A DNA stretch of 64,000 nucleotides from Botryococcus braunii (lineage: Eukaryota > Chlorophyta > Trebouxiophyceae): NCBI GenBank assembly GCA_002005505.1, contig KV908534.1, forward strand, positions 11,639-75,638, in the 5' to 3' direction. Below, piece by piece: positions 27,301 through 37,459 of this stretch (position 1 is its first letter; each line of letters opens with the position of its first letter). A program made the position numbers and the translations under genes. The notes beneath the pieces are model-generated. The model searched no databases and had not been told where the DNA came from. It was given only the letters and a program-made list of their open reading frames with translations.

Positions 27301-28251
27301 AGAGCCATGCTGACTGCCTCGAGCCTACCTCCAGAATATTGGGGTGACTCTCTCTTAACTGCAAACTATGTTAGAAATTTGTCTGCAGTTTCAAATCATG
27401 ATAAGACCCCATTTGAGATGTGGTTTGGCACTGTTCCTGATGTCAGTCACTTACGTGTTTTTGGGAGCAAGTGTCATGTCATGATTGAAAAGTCCAAAAG
27501 GGATGGTAAATTTAGCCCTGTCAGTAAGGAGGGTATTTTCTTGGGCTATGATGGGCACAGCAAGAATTATCGTGTCCTCATGGATTCCAAAGTCATAGTG
27601 TGTGCAAGACAATTTGTCAAGTTTGAGGAGGCCTTGTCTGATGATGATGAAATGCCTGATCTCCTTGATGTGGTGAATGATGAAGAGGATTCTCCTGAAG
27701 ATTCTGAAACTGCAATCATTGGGGAAGATGTGCATGAAACTTCTGAAGACTTGTCTCCTGTTTCTTTAGACCTTTTGGGCACTGATCCAAGTGTCATAAG
27801 GTTTGATCAGCTAAACCTTGAAAGGGCTAAGTTTATAAGTCAAGAAAACACTAACCTTGGGGAAAATCAGGACATTGCAGGTCCTGAATCCCATGGCTCG
27901 GACCCGCGTCCCGTTCAGGATGTTCCACAAGTGGTCCTCCAACAAGGTATAGTTAATGAGGCTCCTGATGTCCAACTTGAGCCTGTTGAGTTTGATTTTC
28001 TAGGTGCTGGTGTTTCACACTCACCTGCTGGTCTCTTTGGGGGTAGATATCCTGACAGAATTAGGAATACAGTACTCCAAAATGAAGCAAATTCAATTGA
28101 AATTTTCAGTGGTTATGTGCAAGTTCAAAAGGACACACTGATAATTGAGGCAAAGTATGTGGCTACCAGTGAGAATATTGCAGATTTCTTCACTAAGGTA
28201 CTTTCAAAGGTCACTTTTGCCAAGCTTAGAGCAATGGCAGGTCTTAAATAA
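24316..28251 (+). CDS. Copia-A polyprotein: Gag, protease, integrase; no RT/RNase H
   Basis: 1311 residues, uninterrupted. Order: acidic and Ser/Thr-rich N-terminus (1-250); Gly/Pro-rich collagen-like stretch (~250-360); copia Gag (~385-565, starting LTPKIELVKLNDTNWLTW); CCHC knuckle C-x2-C-x4-H-x4-C (~629-642); protease active site WLIDSGSTDH (~671-680); integrase zinc site (HQRLGHLS...CSACLHGK, ~818-865) and catalytic DDE (MDLMGP, RTDNGTEF, NGKIERLN, ~888-985). It then passes through an acidic linker to the C-terminal copia motif (SENIADFFTKVLSK). Compared with Copia-B, about 470 residues holding all of RT and RNase H are gone, and the frame is kept across the junction near FSGYVQVQKD. The protein could make particles, mature and integrate DNA, but not copy RNA; it would need RT from a relative. 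The start ATG follows the leader by the shortest open path. Confidence 0.85.
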   Translation: MSGTYTVPPDANPEESYEVPIMIEDDPSTVYNNESFEQSYSTQRDSMGYTTSAGTGAGSGTEDSDAEGHQAGEVSEDFLYGGYHHSESLSTNPAGQPLAELVPAVSASTSPPGGTHSNLPLDPSSTRRAVRINPLPISNAPRGIRRPSQSAVSGSRTLSSGPLQVPISQYPAVTVQPASVPIITSGAIVPATTVTSAQATVYLPLATGGMIPISLPASTLNQISNPALVQPASVQVPSNFGVSTSASAIPAGGPPGGGYPYSSGSGPPGGGPPYSGGPPGGASSIWHPPPVSGNYPQYPVYPGSGGNVPGGFGGGGPGGPGGPGGPGGPGGPGGPGGGGWCGPPHSQGPPYSAGQGQFPNVGIPGLPNINPTTGPSFSSHQKLTPKIELVKLNDTNWLTWTKQVYAMLWEMNVNYCVHDDYQGAYDDFKAQTIITQACTEQYSVQITDLTSAYHMWNKLLQVFNARAAARLMRLHREQKLFAMKPGEKPSDYVLRCRKIANNLKSLGEQCSEVCQCSMIIEGLTEEYEVDRRLQLSVCNNYPNVHQLQHVLELTYMDLQAKKPYNPPNTSNPKPYRNQGGGGQPAGRQGGSGGAGPGAHQAEVPKNTNRENSGTGQPAFQQQGRPVLICQYCRNLGHIKATCPKLAAQERRAQTNCVQRDTVISQPSLPAWLIDSGSTDHISPSSENMINYVKFDVPQRLIVANGKSEEIVGEGSMQVFLESGSSLFLHNVKDVPSSKKYLLSVGKAYLDGINVNIMGIECYLTDSNGYHLGNAEHAFPYQWLVDLALPDKHVSFHPETKFVEACNVQVLHRDADLWHQRLGHLSPAYMVRMMKGKMVKGMKLPSSDFSSSIGTRGVCSACLHGKQTVQPFKPTGTACTRKLEVVHMDLMGPVSPETYDDEKYALNVLDEFSEMSATILLKSKADASREAVNLLTEWQTQHACKVKFIRTDNGTEFSGLEKFCRKNGAVHQKTAPYAHQQNGKIERLNRTLQEKARAMLTASSLPPEYWGDSLLTANYVRNLSAVSNHDKTPFEMWFGTVPDVSHLRVFGSKCHVMIEKSKRDGKFSPVSKEGIFLGYDGHSKNYRVLMDSKVIVCARQFVKFEEALSDDDEMPDLLDVVNDEEDSPEDSETAIIGEDVHETSEDLSPVSLDLLGTDPSVIRFDQLNLERAKFISQENTNLGENQDIAGPESHGSDPRPVQDVPQVVLQQGIVNEAPDVQLEPVEFDFLGAGVSHSPAGLFGGRYPDRIRNTVLQNEANSIEIFSGYVQVQKDTLIIEAKYVATSENIADFFTKVLSKVTFAKLRAMAGLK

Positions 28252-28297
28252 ACTTGTGACCTATTTTCAAACAATCTAGAGATGTTTCTCCCTACAC

Positions 28298-28308
28298 ATG
28301 AGGGGAGG
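28298..28308 (+). other. Copia-A polypurine tract
   Basis: ATGAGGGGAGG immediately upstream of the 3' LTR. Confidence 0.75.
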
Positions 28309-29214
28309 TGTTAGAAAAATGGACACTAACATGTATACCTTAGGTATTTCTTCAACATGTTGGGTCATTTCATCTTAGCATGTTTGTGAGCCACATCTAT
28401 CATTAAAAGGCTTTATAATACTTATAATACATATAAACAATAAGGTACAGTCATATCTCACTTGGGTGTGTTCGTACTGTATGGTACTTTAAGGATAAAA
28501 GACACTCATAGTGGTTTATAGGGGCCATGGTACAAACTTCGGCTGTTTTTCCGGAGTTTTCTAGTAGGGTACACTCAGCCCGGATCTCATCGATCGTGAG
28601 ACTTTATGTCCTGCGGTCCTTGGTTTCTGATTCGAGGTTTATCTCGGTGGTGAGTCAAAGTTTCGAGTCACTTAGATTCGAGATTAGCATCGACCGAGAT
28701 TCGCACTGTTCATCGACGACTATGTCGAATCATGAGGTACATTGAAATTCCAGTGCATAGTACTGATGGCATGCAAACTTGATCGTGCCCGTACGCTTTT
28801 AAGATCTGGAGTTGCAAACCTGTCAGGAGGAGGAGGAATAAATGTTTAGTCTCCCTAGTTAGTATAAATAGGAAGTGCTCAAAGGGTCAGTCAGTCTTGA
28901 GTTCCCTTATCAAGCTCCTGTCCCGTTTGCTTGGTCGTGTTTCGTCCACTTCTACAAGCTTTTGTTTGGGTACAGTTCACTTACTCAGAAGAGTGTGAGT
29001 CACAGGTAATTGCAACATCATTAGATTAGTTGTTATTGTAAAAGTCTTGAGTTCCCTTATCAAGCTCCTGTCCCGTTTGCTTGGTCGTGTTTCGTCCACT
29101 TCTACAAGCTCTTGTTTGGGTACAGTTCACTTACTCAGAAGAGTGTGAGTCACAGGGATTTTTATACCAATTACAATTCTGCAAATTCTGTTTTGATGAT
29201 GCCATTATGCTAAA
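28309..29214 (+). repeat. Copia-A 3' LTR
   Basis: 906 bases, starts right after GAGGGGAGG. Differs from the 5' LTR by a GGA-repeat length change near 28825 and a few substitutions. Same paired 114-base units. Confidence 0.85.
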
Positions 29215-29219
29215 ACTTT

Positions 29220-30470
29220 ACATGACTTATGACATTAATGCCGTGATTAACCTACCCCCCCCCCCCCTGGGGAGGGTAGGTTGACGTTGCCACTCTACCC
29301 CCTAGAAGATGTTGTGAAATAATATGGGAACCCTAGGGTTTGAGGTTCCCCGTAGCGTGTGCCTTCGTGTGTGAAGTGGCTGATGGACAATAAATGGTCA
29401 CTTTCCAGTCGTTCGTAAACATGTGGAACTCATGGTTTAGTTTGGAAGGTACACTTGGCATGTGACTAGCTCCTTGTGTTATGCTTGGTGCTTGTCATAC
29501 GGTAATCTCAAAGGTAATGTCTACTAATGTGGTTGCCTGTCGTTGAGGATTAGTCGATTCGAGAAGTCATGACCTCAAGTTTACTATCATCCTCTTGTGT
29601 GCCTTGGAGGTTCAAGTGATGTACTCATGAAGGGCAATTAGTTCTCTTCTTGAGTAATTGCTAGGTCTGACCTTTGTACCCAGGAAACACTAGGGTACTC
29701 TTAAAGGTCATAGGAGTTCCTTGGAAGTTAGGAAACGTGCTGAGGATTTGACCTCCTTGAAGCGCGTGTGAGTGGCAGTTCCGTAGGGACCCGGATTATT
29801 GTCGTACGGTCTCGTCGGAGTCAGTGTAGCTGGTAGGCTCGGAGGCCTAGAACTTAGGAATTCTAGCCTCGTCCACCTACCGTTTAGTTTCCTTTGGCCT
29901 TGCGTCATATGGGACGGCTTGGCATTCTTTCATCAGTCTTGATGGTGGATAGCCTCGACTCCTTGTCCCTTGTGCGCATGGTGCGACAGGACTCGTACTA
30001 CACGTCCTTACGTTTTCTGTGACATACATGGTTATGGCACAGGTAAGACTGCCCTTAGTAAGGTTGCTTTGTTAAGCTACGATACTTTGTGTAAAGTCTT
30101 GATGGTGGATAGCCTCGACTCCTTGTCCCTTGTGCGCATGGTGCGACAGGACTCGTACTACACGTCCTTACGTTTTCTGTGACATACATGGTTATGGCAC
30201 AGGTGGCCTTGTTAGATGGTGTTCCTAACAAGTGTCTGGAGTTATCTCCTGCTCTGGAGTCGTCCAAGTGGAGTCGTCCATCAGGAGCGTGCTTGAAGCT
30301 TTGTCTCACGTTTCGACAAAGGGTTGGATGGTGTTCCCAACCTAATTTAATGTTTTCCTTCTGAAGTAATTGTGGTCTAATGTTATGGCTTCATCGAACT
30401 TCTTTTTCAGAAGAGTGAAGGATTCCGCTGGGCAGGCGCATAATTCTCACCTAGTGTCGCGCCACGACGC
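29220..30470. other. Unassigned repeat-like sequence, possible old LTR
   Basis: A C-run with flanking inverted CCTACCC/GGGTAGG (29250-29283) is followed by ~1.1 kb without a gene. Paired units at 29935-30043 and 30095-30203 copy the layout seen in the Copia-A LTR, so this may be an LTR of another family. No primer site, partner LTR or target duplication was found. Confidence 0.35.
29935..30203 (+). repeat. Paired 109-base units around a 51-base spacer
   Basis: 29935-30043 and 30095-30203 are identical by eye. Each starts AGTCTTGATGG and ends GGCACAGG. The spacer with the adjoining bases reads GTAAGACTGC...GTGTAAAG, a GT...AG segment. Confidence 0.8.
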
Positions 30471-32940
30471 AAACTTTTTTCAGTAAAAATTGGTCGGTTT
30501 CCGCAGGGCAGTCGACAAATTAATAACTAAGAAAATGTCAAAACAGACATTTTGGGGGTAGCCGGAATGTGGGCCGTTGTGTGGTAGCCGATCGTGCAGC
30601 CATGAGATTCGGGTGAATTTGTAGTATTTCCTGCACTGGCGCTGCGGATGTCTGGCATTTGCCTGACGGTGGCCTCCAGTATTGCGTTTTTCGTATTTTC
30701 CGTGTGTGACCGTGTGATGTGCGGAATTGTGCACGGTCTGTGGGTGGGGACTGCGTTTAGCCCGCAATTTCCGGTGGTCGACATACTCTTCGGTGCGCAG
30801 ATGTCTGGCATGTCGCGCATTCGCTAGGCGGTGGCCTGAAATTTCTGTCCTGAATACATACTGGATTTCGAACCCAATCGCGCATTGCGGAGCCTCGCCG
30901 GCATGTCTTGTACTTTGCGGTCGTACGTATGTGAAGTTCGCCTCCTTTGAAAGGGCAAGGGCCGCTTTCTCTTATCCAAAACGATTCGCTGTGGTCCAGG
31001 AATCCTGGACCAGGATCTGTTTTTTTTAGTACATTCCATCGATTTGAAGCCACTTACGAGAGAGACGTTCGTGCGGACGGTATGCGTTGCATAGCCCCAA
31101 ACACAACGAACCCGCGATTCTTGTCCAATGGGAAAGCTTGTGAGGACGCGTTTTGACATTTTGGTAATTGAAATCTAAAAAACGCCGCGCGGACCACGAT
31201 TTAGACCACAAGTTGGCCGCATGACTTCGATGGACTTTCTGTACGATTATGACTTCGGCAACAATGTCGTATGGCCATTCGACTGTTGCGTTTTAGGCCA
31301 TGCATTTTACGATTTTCCCTTCCATGTTGACGGTTGGCGATGCTCTGCTGCGATGCCTGTTCGTCAGTCGGTTTAAGGTCGTATGTTCGTCACTGTCGGG
31401 TGATGCTTGCAGGTTCTCTTGCATAAGAGTCTTATGATAAGACAGGTTGTACATCATGGACTGACTGTAGATGTTCTGTGCATTTTGAGATAAGAAATCC
31501 GATATTTGGGACGACATGATGATGTGGCACCGACTCTTGATGTCACCACCTCCAGTGCCTGGGTCACGATATACCAGAACTTACACGTGCGAAGTTTGGC
31601 ATTTTGAAACGTTGCAATGGCCCTAAAATTGAGATTGTTAAATATTCGCCGTATTGGATTTGGCAAAGCAATCCACCGTGATCGACCCCACTTCATGGAA
31701 GATTGCAGTTTCTCCTGTAGAAGACAGATTATAAATCATGGACTGACTGAAGAAACTCTGTGCAGTGTGAGATAAGAAATCGATATTCGGGACGACATGC
31801 CATGGCAACGACTCTTGATGTCACAACCTCCGGTGCCTGGGTCACGGTATACTAGAACTTACATTTGCGAAGTTTGGCATTTTGAACGTTGTAGTAGCCC
31901 TGTAATTGCTGTTGTTGAAGAGTCGCCATATTGGAATTGGGAAACAGTGAAATTTTTAAGGAATCTTGGAGTTATGCCACGTGGCATAATTTGGCTCAGT
32001 AGTTTATTTTTCGTCTGCCACGGGGTGGCAGACACGGCAGGAATAATTTAATTTCCCCCCGCCACGGTGGCAGAATTAGTATCAAATCAAGAGTTTCGCC
32101 AACTGACCAGTGTTGTACAGGCCATCCAAAATTGGTACGGGGGCCCCAGGTTGGCCCCGTAAAAGTGCCGGGGGTGGCCCCGTATTTCTGGTAGGAAAAC
32201 CGTCGTGATTATACGGGTGCCCCGTATGGCATGTCGAAAATCGTACGGGGTACCAAAAATGCACATTTCTGGCCCAAACCGCGCGCCAGCCACCATATCA
32301 CTTAGTGCGGCCCACTTAGTGCGGCCCTTAGCAATTTTTCAATACAAATAAAGGAACGTCGTGTCTGTCTTCAAAAGGCAGCAACCCTGTGTCAGTTCAA
32401 GGTGTGAACTTCACACCGTTTTGGATGGCATAAACGAACCGACTACGCAAAAGATATTGAGAACTCCCGCGGCGGGAGTCCCGCTGTGCTTTCGCGTGAT
32501 CGCATTTCAGCCAATAGGGTGACCCGATTCCCGAGTCGGGACACCCTGAAGGCCCCAAATTCTCCTATCAATAAAGGAATTTGCGCTGGAAATCCAAATA
32601 AATTCGACCTCGCGAGTTCCCAAACAAATGTGACACGGCCGGCCGCTTCTTGTAGTATTTGAAGCCATTTTCACCAAATACATGGGCTTTGTACGTCGAT
32701 CAGAGCTTTTTCCCCCCGTAAATCAATTGAGAAGTAGGCGTAATTTTTACGGGGGCCCCGTAGGGCGGGCACCAACTGGCATGGGGCCTCCCCGTATTTC
32801 CTTAACCAAACAGTCCGGATTTTTACGGGTGCCCCGACCCAGGCCTGGAATTCTGTACGGGCCCTGTATGAATTTGCATTCCCCGTACGGGCAACGTACG
32901 GGGTGTAAAACACTGCAACTGACCACAGAACTCGCCGCTT
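30471..32940. other. Unassigned intergenic or degraded repeat DNA
   Basis: No credible gene. Contains a diverged direct repeat (about 31440-31670 and 31720-31945, theme GACTGACTG...GAGATAAGAAAT...TGGGTCACG) and two blocks rich in GGGGCCCCGTA-like motifs (32120-32300, 32740-32900). Short open frames here lack any recognised motif. Confidence 0.5.
31440..31945 (+). repeat. Diverged direct repeat, two ~230-base copies
   Basis: Copies at about 31440-31670 and 31720-31945 share CATGGACTGACTG, GAGATAAGAAAT and GCGAAGTTTGGCATTTTGAA in the same order, with many substitutions and small gaps. Confidence 0.7.
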
Positions 32941-32946
32941 TTGTAC

Positions 32947-33180
32947 CTCTGCTGGAGTTTGATCACGAAACTCGCCTCTTTTGTAGCAGACCCCTACCTC
33001 TGCAGGAGTTTGATCACGAAACTCGCCTCTTTTGTAGCAGACCCCTACCTCTGCTGGAGTTTGATCACGAAACTCGCCTCTTTTGTAGCAGACCCCTACC
33101 TCTGCTGGAGTTTGATCACGAAACTCGCCTCTGCTCTAGCAGACCCTATCTCTGGAGTCTGATCACGAAAGTCGCCGCTC
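32947..33180 (+). repeat. 51-bp minisatellite, about 4.6 copies
   Basis: Unit CTCTGCTGGAGTTTGATCAC...CAGACCCCTAC, 51 bases. The first three copies are nearly identical and the last two diverged. The period is a multiple of three, so every frame that is open in one unit stays open through all. No gene is inferred. Confidence 0.9.
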
Positions 33181-33424
33181 CTGTACCAGCTTTACTGCAT
33201 ACCCTTGTCTCGTTTAGAGTCATTGAATAAGACTTCTGTTTTGATGTCTTGAAAGTCTATCAATTCCAACACCCAACCCCTCCACTGCATTATTTGCACA
33301 TGCACGATTCACTCGCAGCCCTTCTTGCTGTTTTTATAAATTAATTAATGCAACTTGAGCATGTATATACGCGTTTCCAACAACACAGAACAAAGAAATC
33401 AAGGTCATCAGTAAATAGCAACAC

Positions 33425-35619
33425 GAGGGATCTCTCCTGGCACGCATCACAAACGCGAAGATAATCTTCAACACCTTCCCTCAGCTTCGGCCACCAAAAA
33501 TACCGTTGTATTTTCTCCAACATTGTAGTCCGGCCCACATGGCCTGCCTGTGGCACTTCATGGTTTTCTTTGAGAATGGCTTCTTTGAGCTCTTTATCTT
33601 TACCATCTGCCATTTCGGGAACATACATTGCTTTTCCACGGAACCAGTAACCATCTTTAGCGACCAACTTCGCTCTTTGTCTTTTACGCCCATCCCTTAG
33701 AAGATGATCCTGCTCATACGCGGTCCGTATGCGGTGCAACCAGTCTTCCCCCTCGGGGCACCACATGGTGAACCCATCCGGGCACGCGTCGCCCGAGTCA
33801 CTTGCTGCTCCAGGGACCACCCCACCTAATGGCGGGGCCGTACCGCCTCCAGTGGAACGCGCCCCCTTGCGCGGAAGTACAGCACACCTAATACGATGAC
33901 CTATGCCGCGCCCCCCCATTGCGGCCCTACGCTGAACAGAGCCCCTAGGAGTGTGCACCAAAGAACTAACGACGAACGCTGGATTCCTACTCAAAGGGTC
34001 CGCAACATTAGTACGACCGGGCTCATACTTCCACTCTATAGAGTACATCTGGAGCAACTCCGACCACCTGGCTTGCCGAGGGCTCAAAACCGATTGGGAC
34101 GGCAAAAACGTGTTTGCTGCATGATCAGTGACCACTTCAAAGGGTTTCCCAAGGAGATAACATCGCCAATCAGTCAATGCCATACACACTGCAGCCAACT
34201 CTTGCTCGGTGACATGATAATTTCTCTCAGCATCAGAAAATTTCCGGCTCATATAGGCACATGGGCGTCCATTTTGCTCAAGCACAGCACCAACACCATT
34301 CTTTGAGGCATCACACACGACCCGAAACTTAATCGCATCCGGGGAGAGATCAGGGATTGCCAACACTGGGGCATTTGTGGTGGCCCACTTCAACCCATCA
34401 AAGGCTTTATGACATGCATCAGTCCACAGCCAAGGGACACCTTTGCGCAATAAGTGATTCAACGGGGCAGCAAGTTGGCTATACCCTTGTACAAATTTCC
34501 GCGAAAAATTGCAGAGGCCCAAAAACTGTCGTACCTCAGTGGCCGTCGTCGGTACGACCCACTTCATCACTGCTGCGACTTTATCCGGATCAATCTTGAT
34601 TCCATGCTTCCCCACAATAAAGCCAAGATAGCGTAGTTCAGGCTGACAAAAAGAACACTTCTTTAGCTTCACAAACAATTTATCTTCACGTAGGCGCTCG
34701 AACACTTTTTGCAAATGCTCTTTATGCTCTTCTTCGGTTTTAGAGAAGATCAAAACATCATCAAGGTACACTACCACAAAGCCTTCAGCCACAAAGTCAT
34801 GGAATACGCGATTCATCATACGTTGAAAAGTAGCGGGGGCATTTGTCAAACCGAAGGGTAGGACTTTGAACTGATAATGGCCAAAAGGTACACGGAAAGC
34901 AGTTTTGGGAACATCCTCCTCTTGCAAGCGAATTTAATGATAGCCAGAGAGTAAATCAAGACTTGTAAAGAACACAGCACCTTGCAGTTTATCAAGCAAC
35001 TCATCAATCCGCGGGAGGGGATAACGATCAGGGACAGTAATGCGGTTTAACGCACGATAGTCGATAACCATACGCAATGTGTCATCCTTTTTCTTCACAA
35101 ACAGAACAGGGCTGCTAAACGGACTGCAACTTGGCTGAATCAATCCCTGCTCAAGAAGTTCAGCAACCCGTTTCTGTGCTTCTTGCAACTCAGGCAAAGC
35201 TAAACGGTAACCAGGTCGGGATGGAGGAACATGTTTACTGTACAATGGGATGGTGTGGAACAGATGTCTGTCAGGGGGTAGGCCTTCTAATTTCTCAGAA
35301 AAGACATCACTGAGCTCAGCACGAAGGTGTTGACAAATGGGGTGATTCAATCCACTTTTATCAGAAGGGACATCGGCCTTGTTTGTAGGCCCAAAAGCAG
35401 GTTCAAACTCTTTAACATCATGATCATAATCGCTATGCCCTTCGTTACACGCCTCATTGCCCTCTTGCCTATCAACATGTTCATGCCCTTGCCCATCCGA
35501 GCGTGTCTCATTATCATGCCCTTCATTCTTGCTTACCATGCCCACAAACACTGGACAGCCTTGCTTCATATAGCGCGCCAAATGCCTCGCAGAGATGACA
35601 GGGGACTTCTTTCTAGCTC
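33425..35619 (-). pseudogene. Gypsy-2 pol fragment: RT, RNase H, start of integrase
   Basis: Minus-strand Ty3/gypsy polyprotein remnant. From the right: the linker before RT ([13 protein letters not shown]), RT with VYLDDVLIFSK, RNase H (VVCDASKNGVGAVLEQNG) and the integrase zinc region (HVGRTTMLEKIQRYFWWPK...CDACQ). Similarity stops after CDACQ, so the integrase core and any chromodomain are missing. A single TAA at 34934-34936 replaces a conserved Gln codon after SGYH in RT. The right end at 35619/35620 is cut by the composite insertion, and the reading frame resumes at 45313. With integrase lost and RT stopped, the element is dead. Confidence 0.85.
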
Positions 35620-35623
35620 TCTT
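35620..35623. other. Target duplication TCTT, left copy
   Basis: TCTT directly before the left inverted repeat at 35624 matches TCTT at 45309-45312 directly after the right end. Confidence 0.7.
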
Positions 35624-35661
35624 CACCCATGACAATAAATCTTGTCAGGCGCAAATCTGGG

Positions 35662-37459
35662 AAAAGGAAAGGAAGATTACATCCAAAGACCAGCCACTAG
35701 GGCTGAAGAGGACGGCAGTACAATGAATTACCCATATCTAGCCAACTAAGGTCGCACAGCACCTGGGAGAGTGAGGTAGCTCTCCAGTGCTCTAGTCACA
35801 AATTTGGCAACCCCTTCAAGGTCTTCTTGCCACATAAACGTCTGTACAGATCGACTCCTTTGTTGAAAAAGATGCATAAATTGTTGCCGTACATGTTGTA
35901 CAGCCGGACAAGTGAACAACAGATGATGTTCATCACCAACGAGCTCTAAGGAGCACCTCGTGCAAATCCTCTGGTCTCGAGGGATGCCTTGTTGTCTACC
36001 TTTATCAATAGGAAGGTCATGACACCCTAATCTAAATCGCATAAAGGTCCGCAATGTACCATTAGGAAGGTGGAGTTTGAGCGCACTCTTACTCCGTGGT
36101 ACATGAGGCGGACGTGCGAACCACCTTTGGTATCTGCAGAATAAGGCTCTTGGGGATGCACAAGAGCGAGGGGAGATGTCTAGGTCATCCCATATCATGT
36201 CACTTTTACGGTCTAACAGATCCTTTACCTGTGAAATGTCAATCTGCAAGGCTCTGTCAAACCGCACATGGTCAGCTATATAGTATCCTAGTTTCTTAAG
36301 TTGTTGCATAAGGGTACCCGAAAACGTTTCTCGGCCTTCTACTATTGCCAACCTAATGTCATGCATGAGGACCTTGTAGTGTAATGAATCAGGTCTCATG
36401 GCCGCTATATTGTTCCAAAACCTAGCCATACGTAAGATCCAAGTTGACCACAAAGAGAATATGTTTAATTCACAATTGATTATTTCCTCAGGGATTGTCC
36501 GACGTACCCCCAAAATCTGAGCTAGGACCCGCTTGTGCGCATCCAATAGGGGTATACTACTAGGTTTTCCCGAAGACAATTGTCTGCCTTGAAAGCATCT
36601 GAATGCCCAGACTTCACATCCATAGGAGATGAGGGGTGGTAGGCAAGCTAAGTACAATTCTGTCATGAGCATCATTGACATGTTGCAACCAAGATTGCTA
36701 TAAGCTCTAGTAAGGTCTTCCCATGCTATCCAGAACCTCTGCTCGAGGTTCTTAATGCCGGCTTGAAGGCCATTCTTGGCATGAATCTGTAATCCAAGGT
36801 ATTTAACCTCCTGTACCGGACTAATTCTAACCCCTGCAACCTCCAGAGAGGTAGAGAGTGTCAGAGGGTCTGGATTTACTGAAAGGTATTGCGTCTTGGC
36901 CCCATTTAGGCGCATGTCCATACTCTTACACCATTCTTGAGTAGCATTCACCAACACCTGTAGGTCCTCAACTGTAGGCGCGACGAGAACAAAATCGTCG
37001 GCAAAGCCTAGCACTTGGATACGTATTATATTTAAACGTGTGCCATCAGGTAACTGAAGGCCAGCCGTGGGGCAATGGTGTGCAAGATATCGGGGGAGTC
37101 CATCCGACATAATTCCAAATAGTGTAGGGCTAATGGGGCACCCTTGAGGAACACCCGCACTTGATTCAAACAACCCCCCATGTTTGCCCTCAATTTTGAT
37201 CGCCAATACTGTACTGTCTATTACAGCTTGGGTAGCATATAGAAAATCCCCTTGGATTCCCAACTGCTCCAAAATATGCCCTAACTTAAGACGCGATACC
37301 CTGTCATAAGCTTTAGAGAGGTCCAGGAATGCAAAATGGAGTGGAGTGATGCCCATTGCCCAATCTATGAGATGTTGTATAACAAACAGTTGATGGGTGG
37401 TGGACATTTCAGGACGGAAGCCTGTTTGGCAAGAATCCGCATTTCAGGAATGTACGAAT
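35662..37459 (-). mobile_element. 5'-truncated LINE inside element E copy 1
   Basis: 1798 bases present only in the first E copy. The empty site in the other three copies reads AAATCTGGGCTGCAG. Here GGG is on both sides (35659-35661; 37460-37462), a 3-base duplication or microhomology. No poly-A/T tail is seen at the left (3') end. At the right (5') junction a 16-base motif (AATCCGCATTTCAGGA) occurs both inside the LINE edge (~37436) and in the adjoining E sequence (~37470), a sign of filler DNA. Confidence 0.8.
35746..37437 (-). pseudogene. LINE reverse transcriptase, C-terminal part (non-LTR)
   Basis: About 555 residues open from GFRPEMSTTHQL (early RT motif) to the stop at 35746. RT motifs follow in order: FLDLSKAYDRV, GVPQGCPISPTLFG and the catalytic GFADDFVLV (~residue 135 from the first Met). 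The thumb region and a C-terminal zinc knuckle follow (CTRCSLELVGDEHHLLFTCP). The endonuclease and the N-terminal RT are absent because the copy is 5' truncated, the usual outcome of incomplete target-primed reverse transcription. The remaining frame has no stop, so insertion is young. It cannot move by itself. Confidence 0.85.

Larger units (their letters stand above)
21387..29214 (+). mobile_element. Copia-A: Ty1/copia element lacking reverse transcriptase, with assembly gap
   Basis: LTRs 21387-22288 and 28309-29214 begin TGTTAG and end GCTAAA; ACTTT flanks both sides (21382-21386; 29215-29219). A primer-binding site (TGGTATCGGCGATTAAATCG) follows the 5' LTR and GAGGGGAGG precedes the 3' LTR. 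Inside is a Gag-protease-integrase frame (24316-28251) with no reverse transcriptase or RNase H. From 22117 to 23548 the sequence repeats what is found from 23796 to 25222, with a 247-base N gap between, so the real element is probably about 1.7 kb shorter. LTRs differ at few sites, so it moved recently. Confidence 0.85.

Noticed and set aside
32947..33180. CRISPR-like array
   Set aside because: Units are contiguous 51-base tandem repeats without unique spacers, in eukaryotic DNA.
32682..33230. 182-codon open frame over the minisatellite
   Set aside because: A 51-base period keeps any frame open; two other frames are open too and there is no domain.
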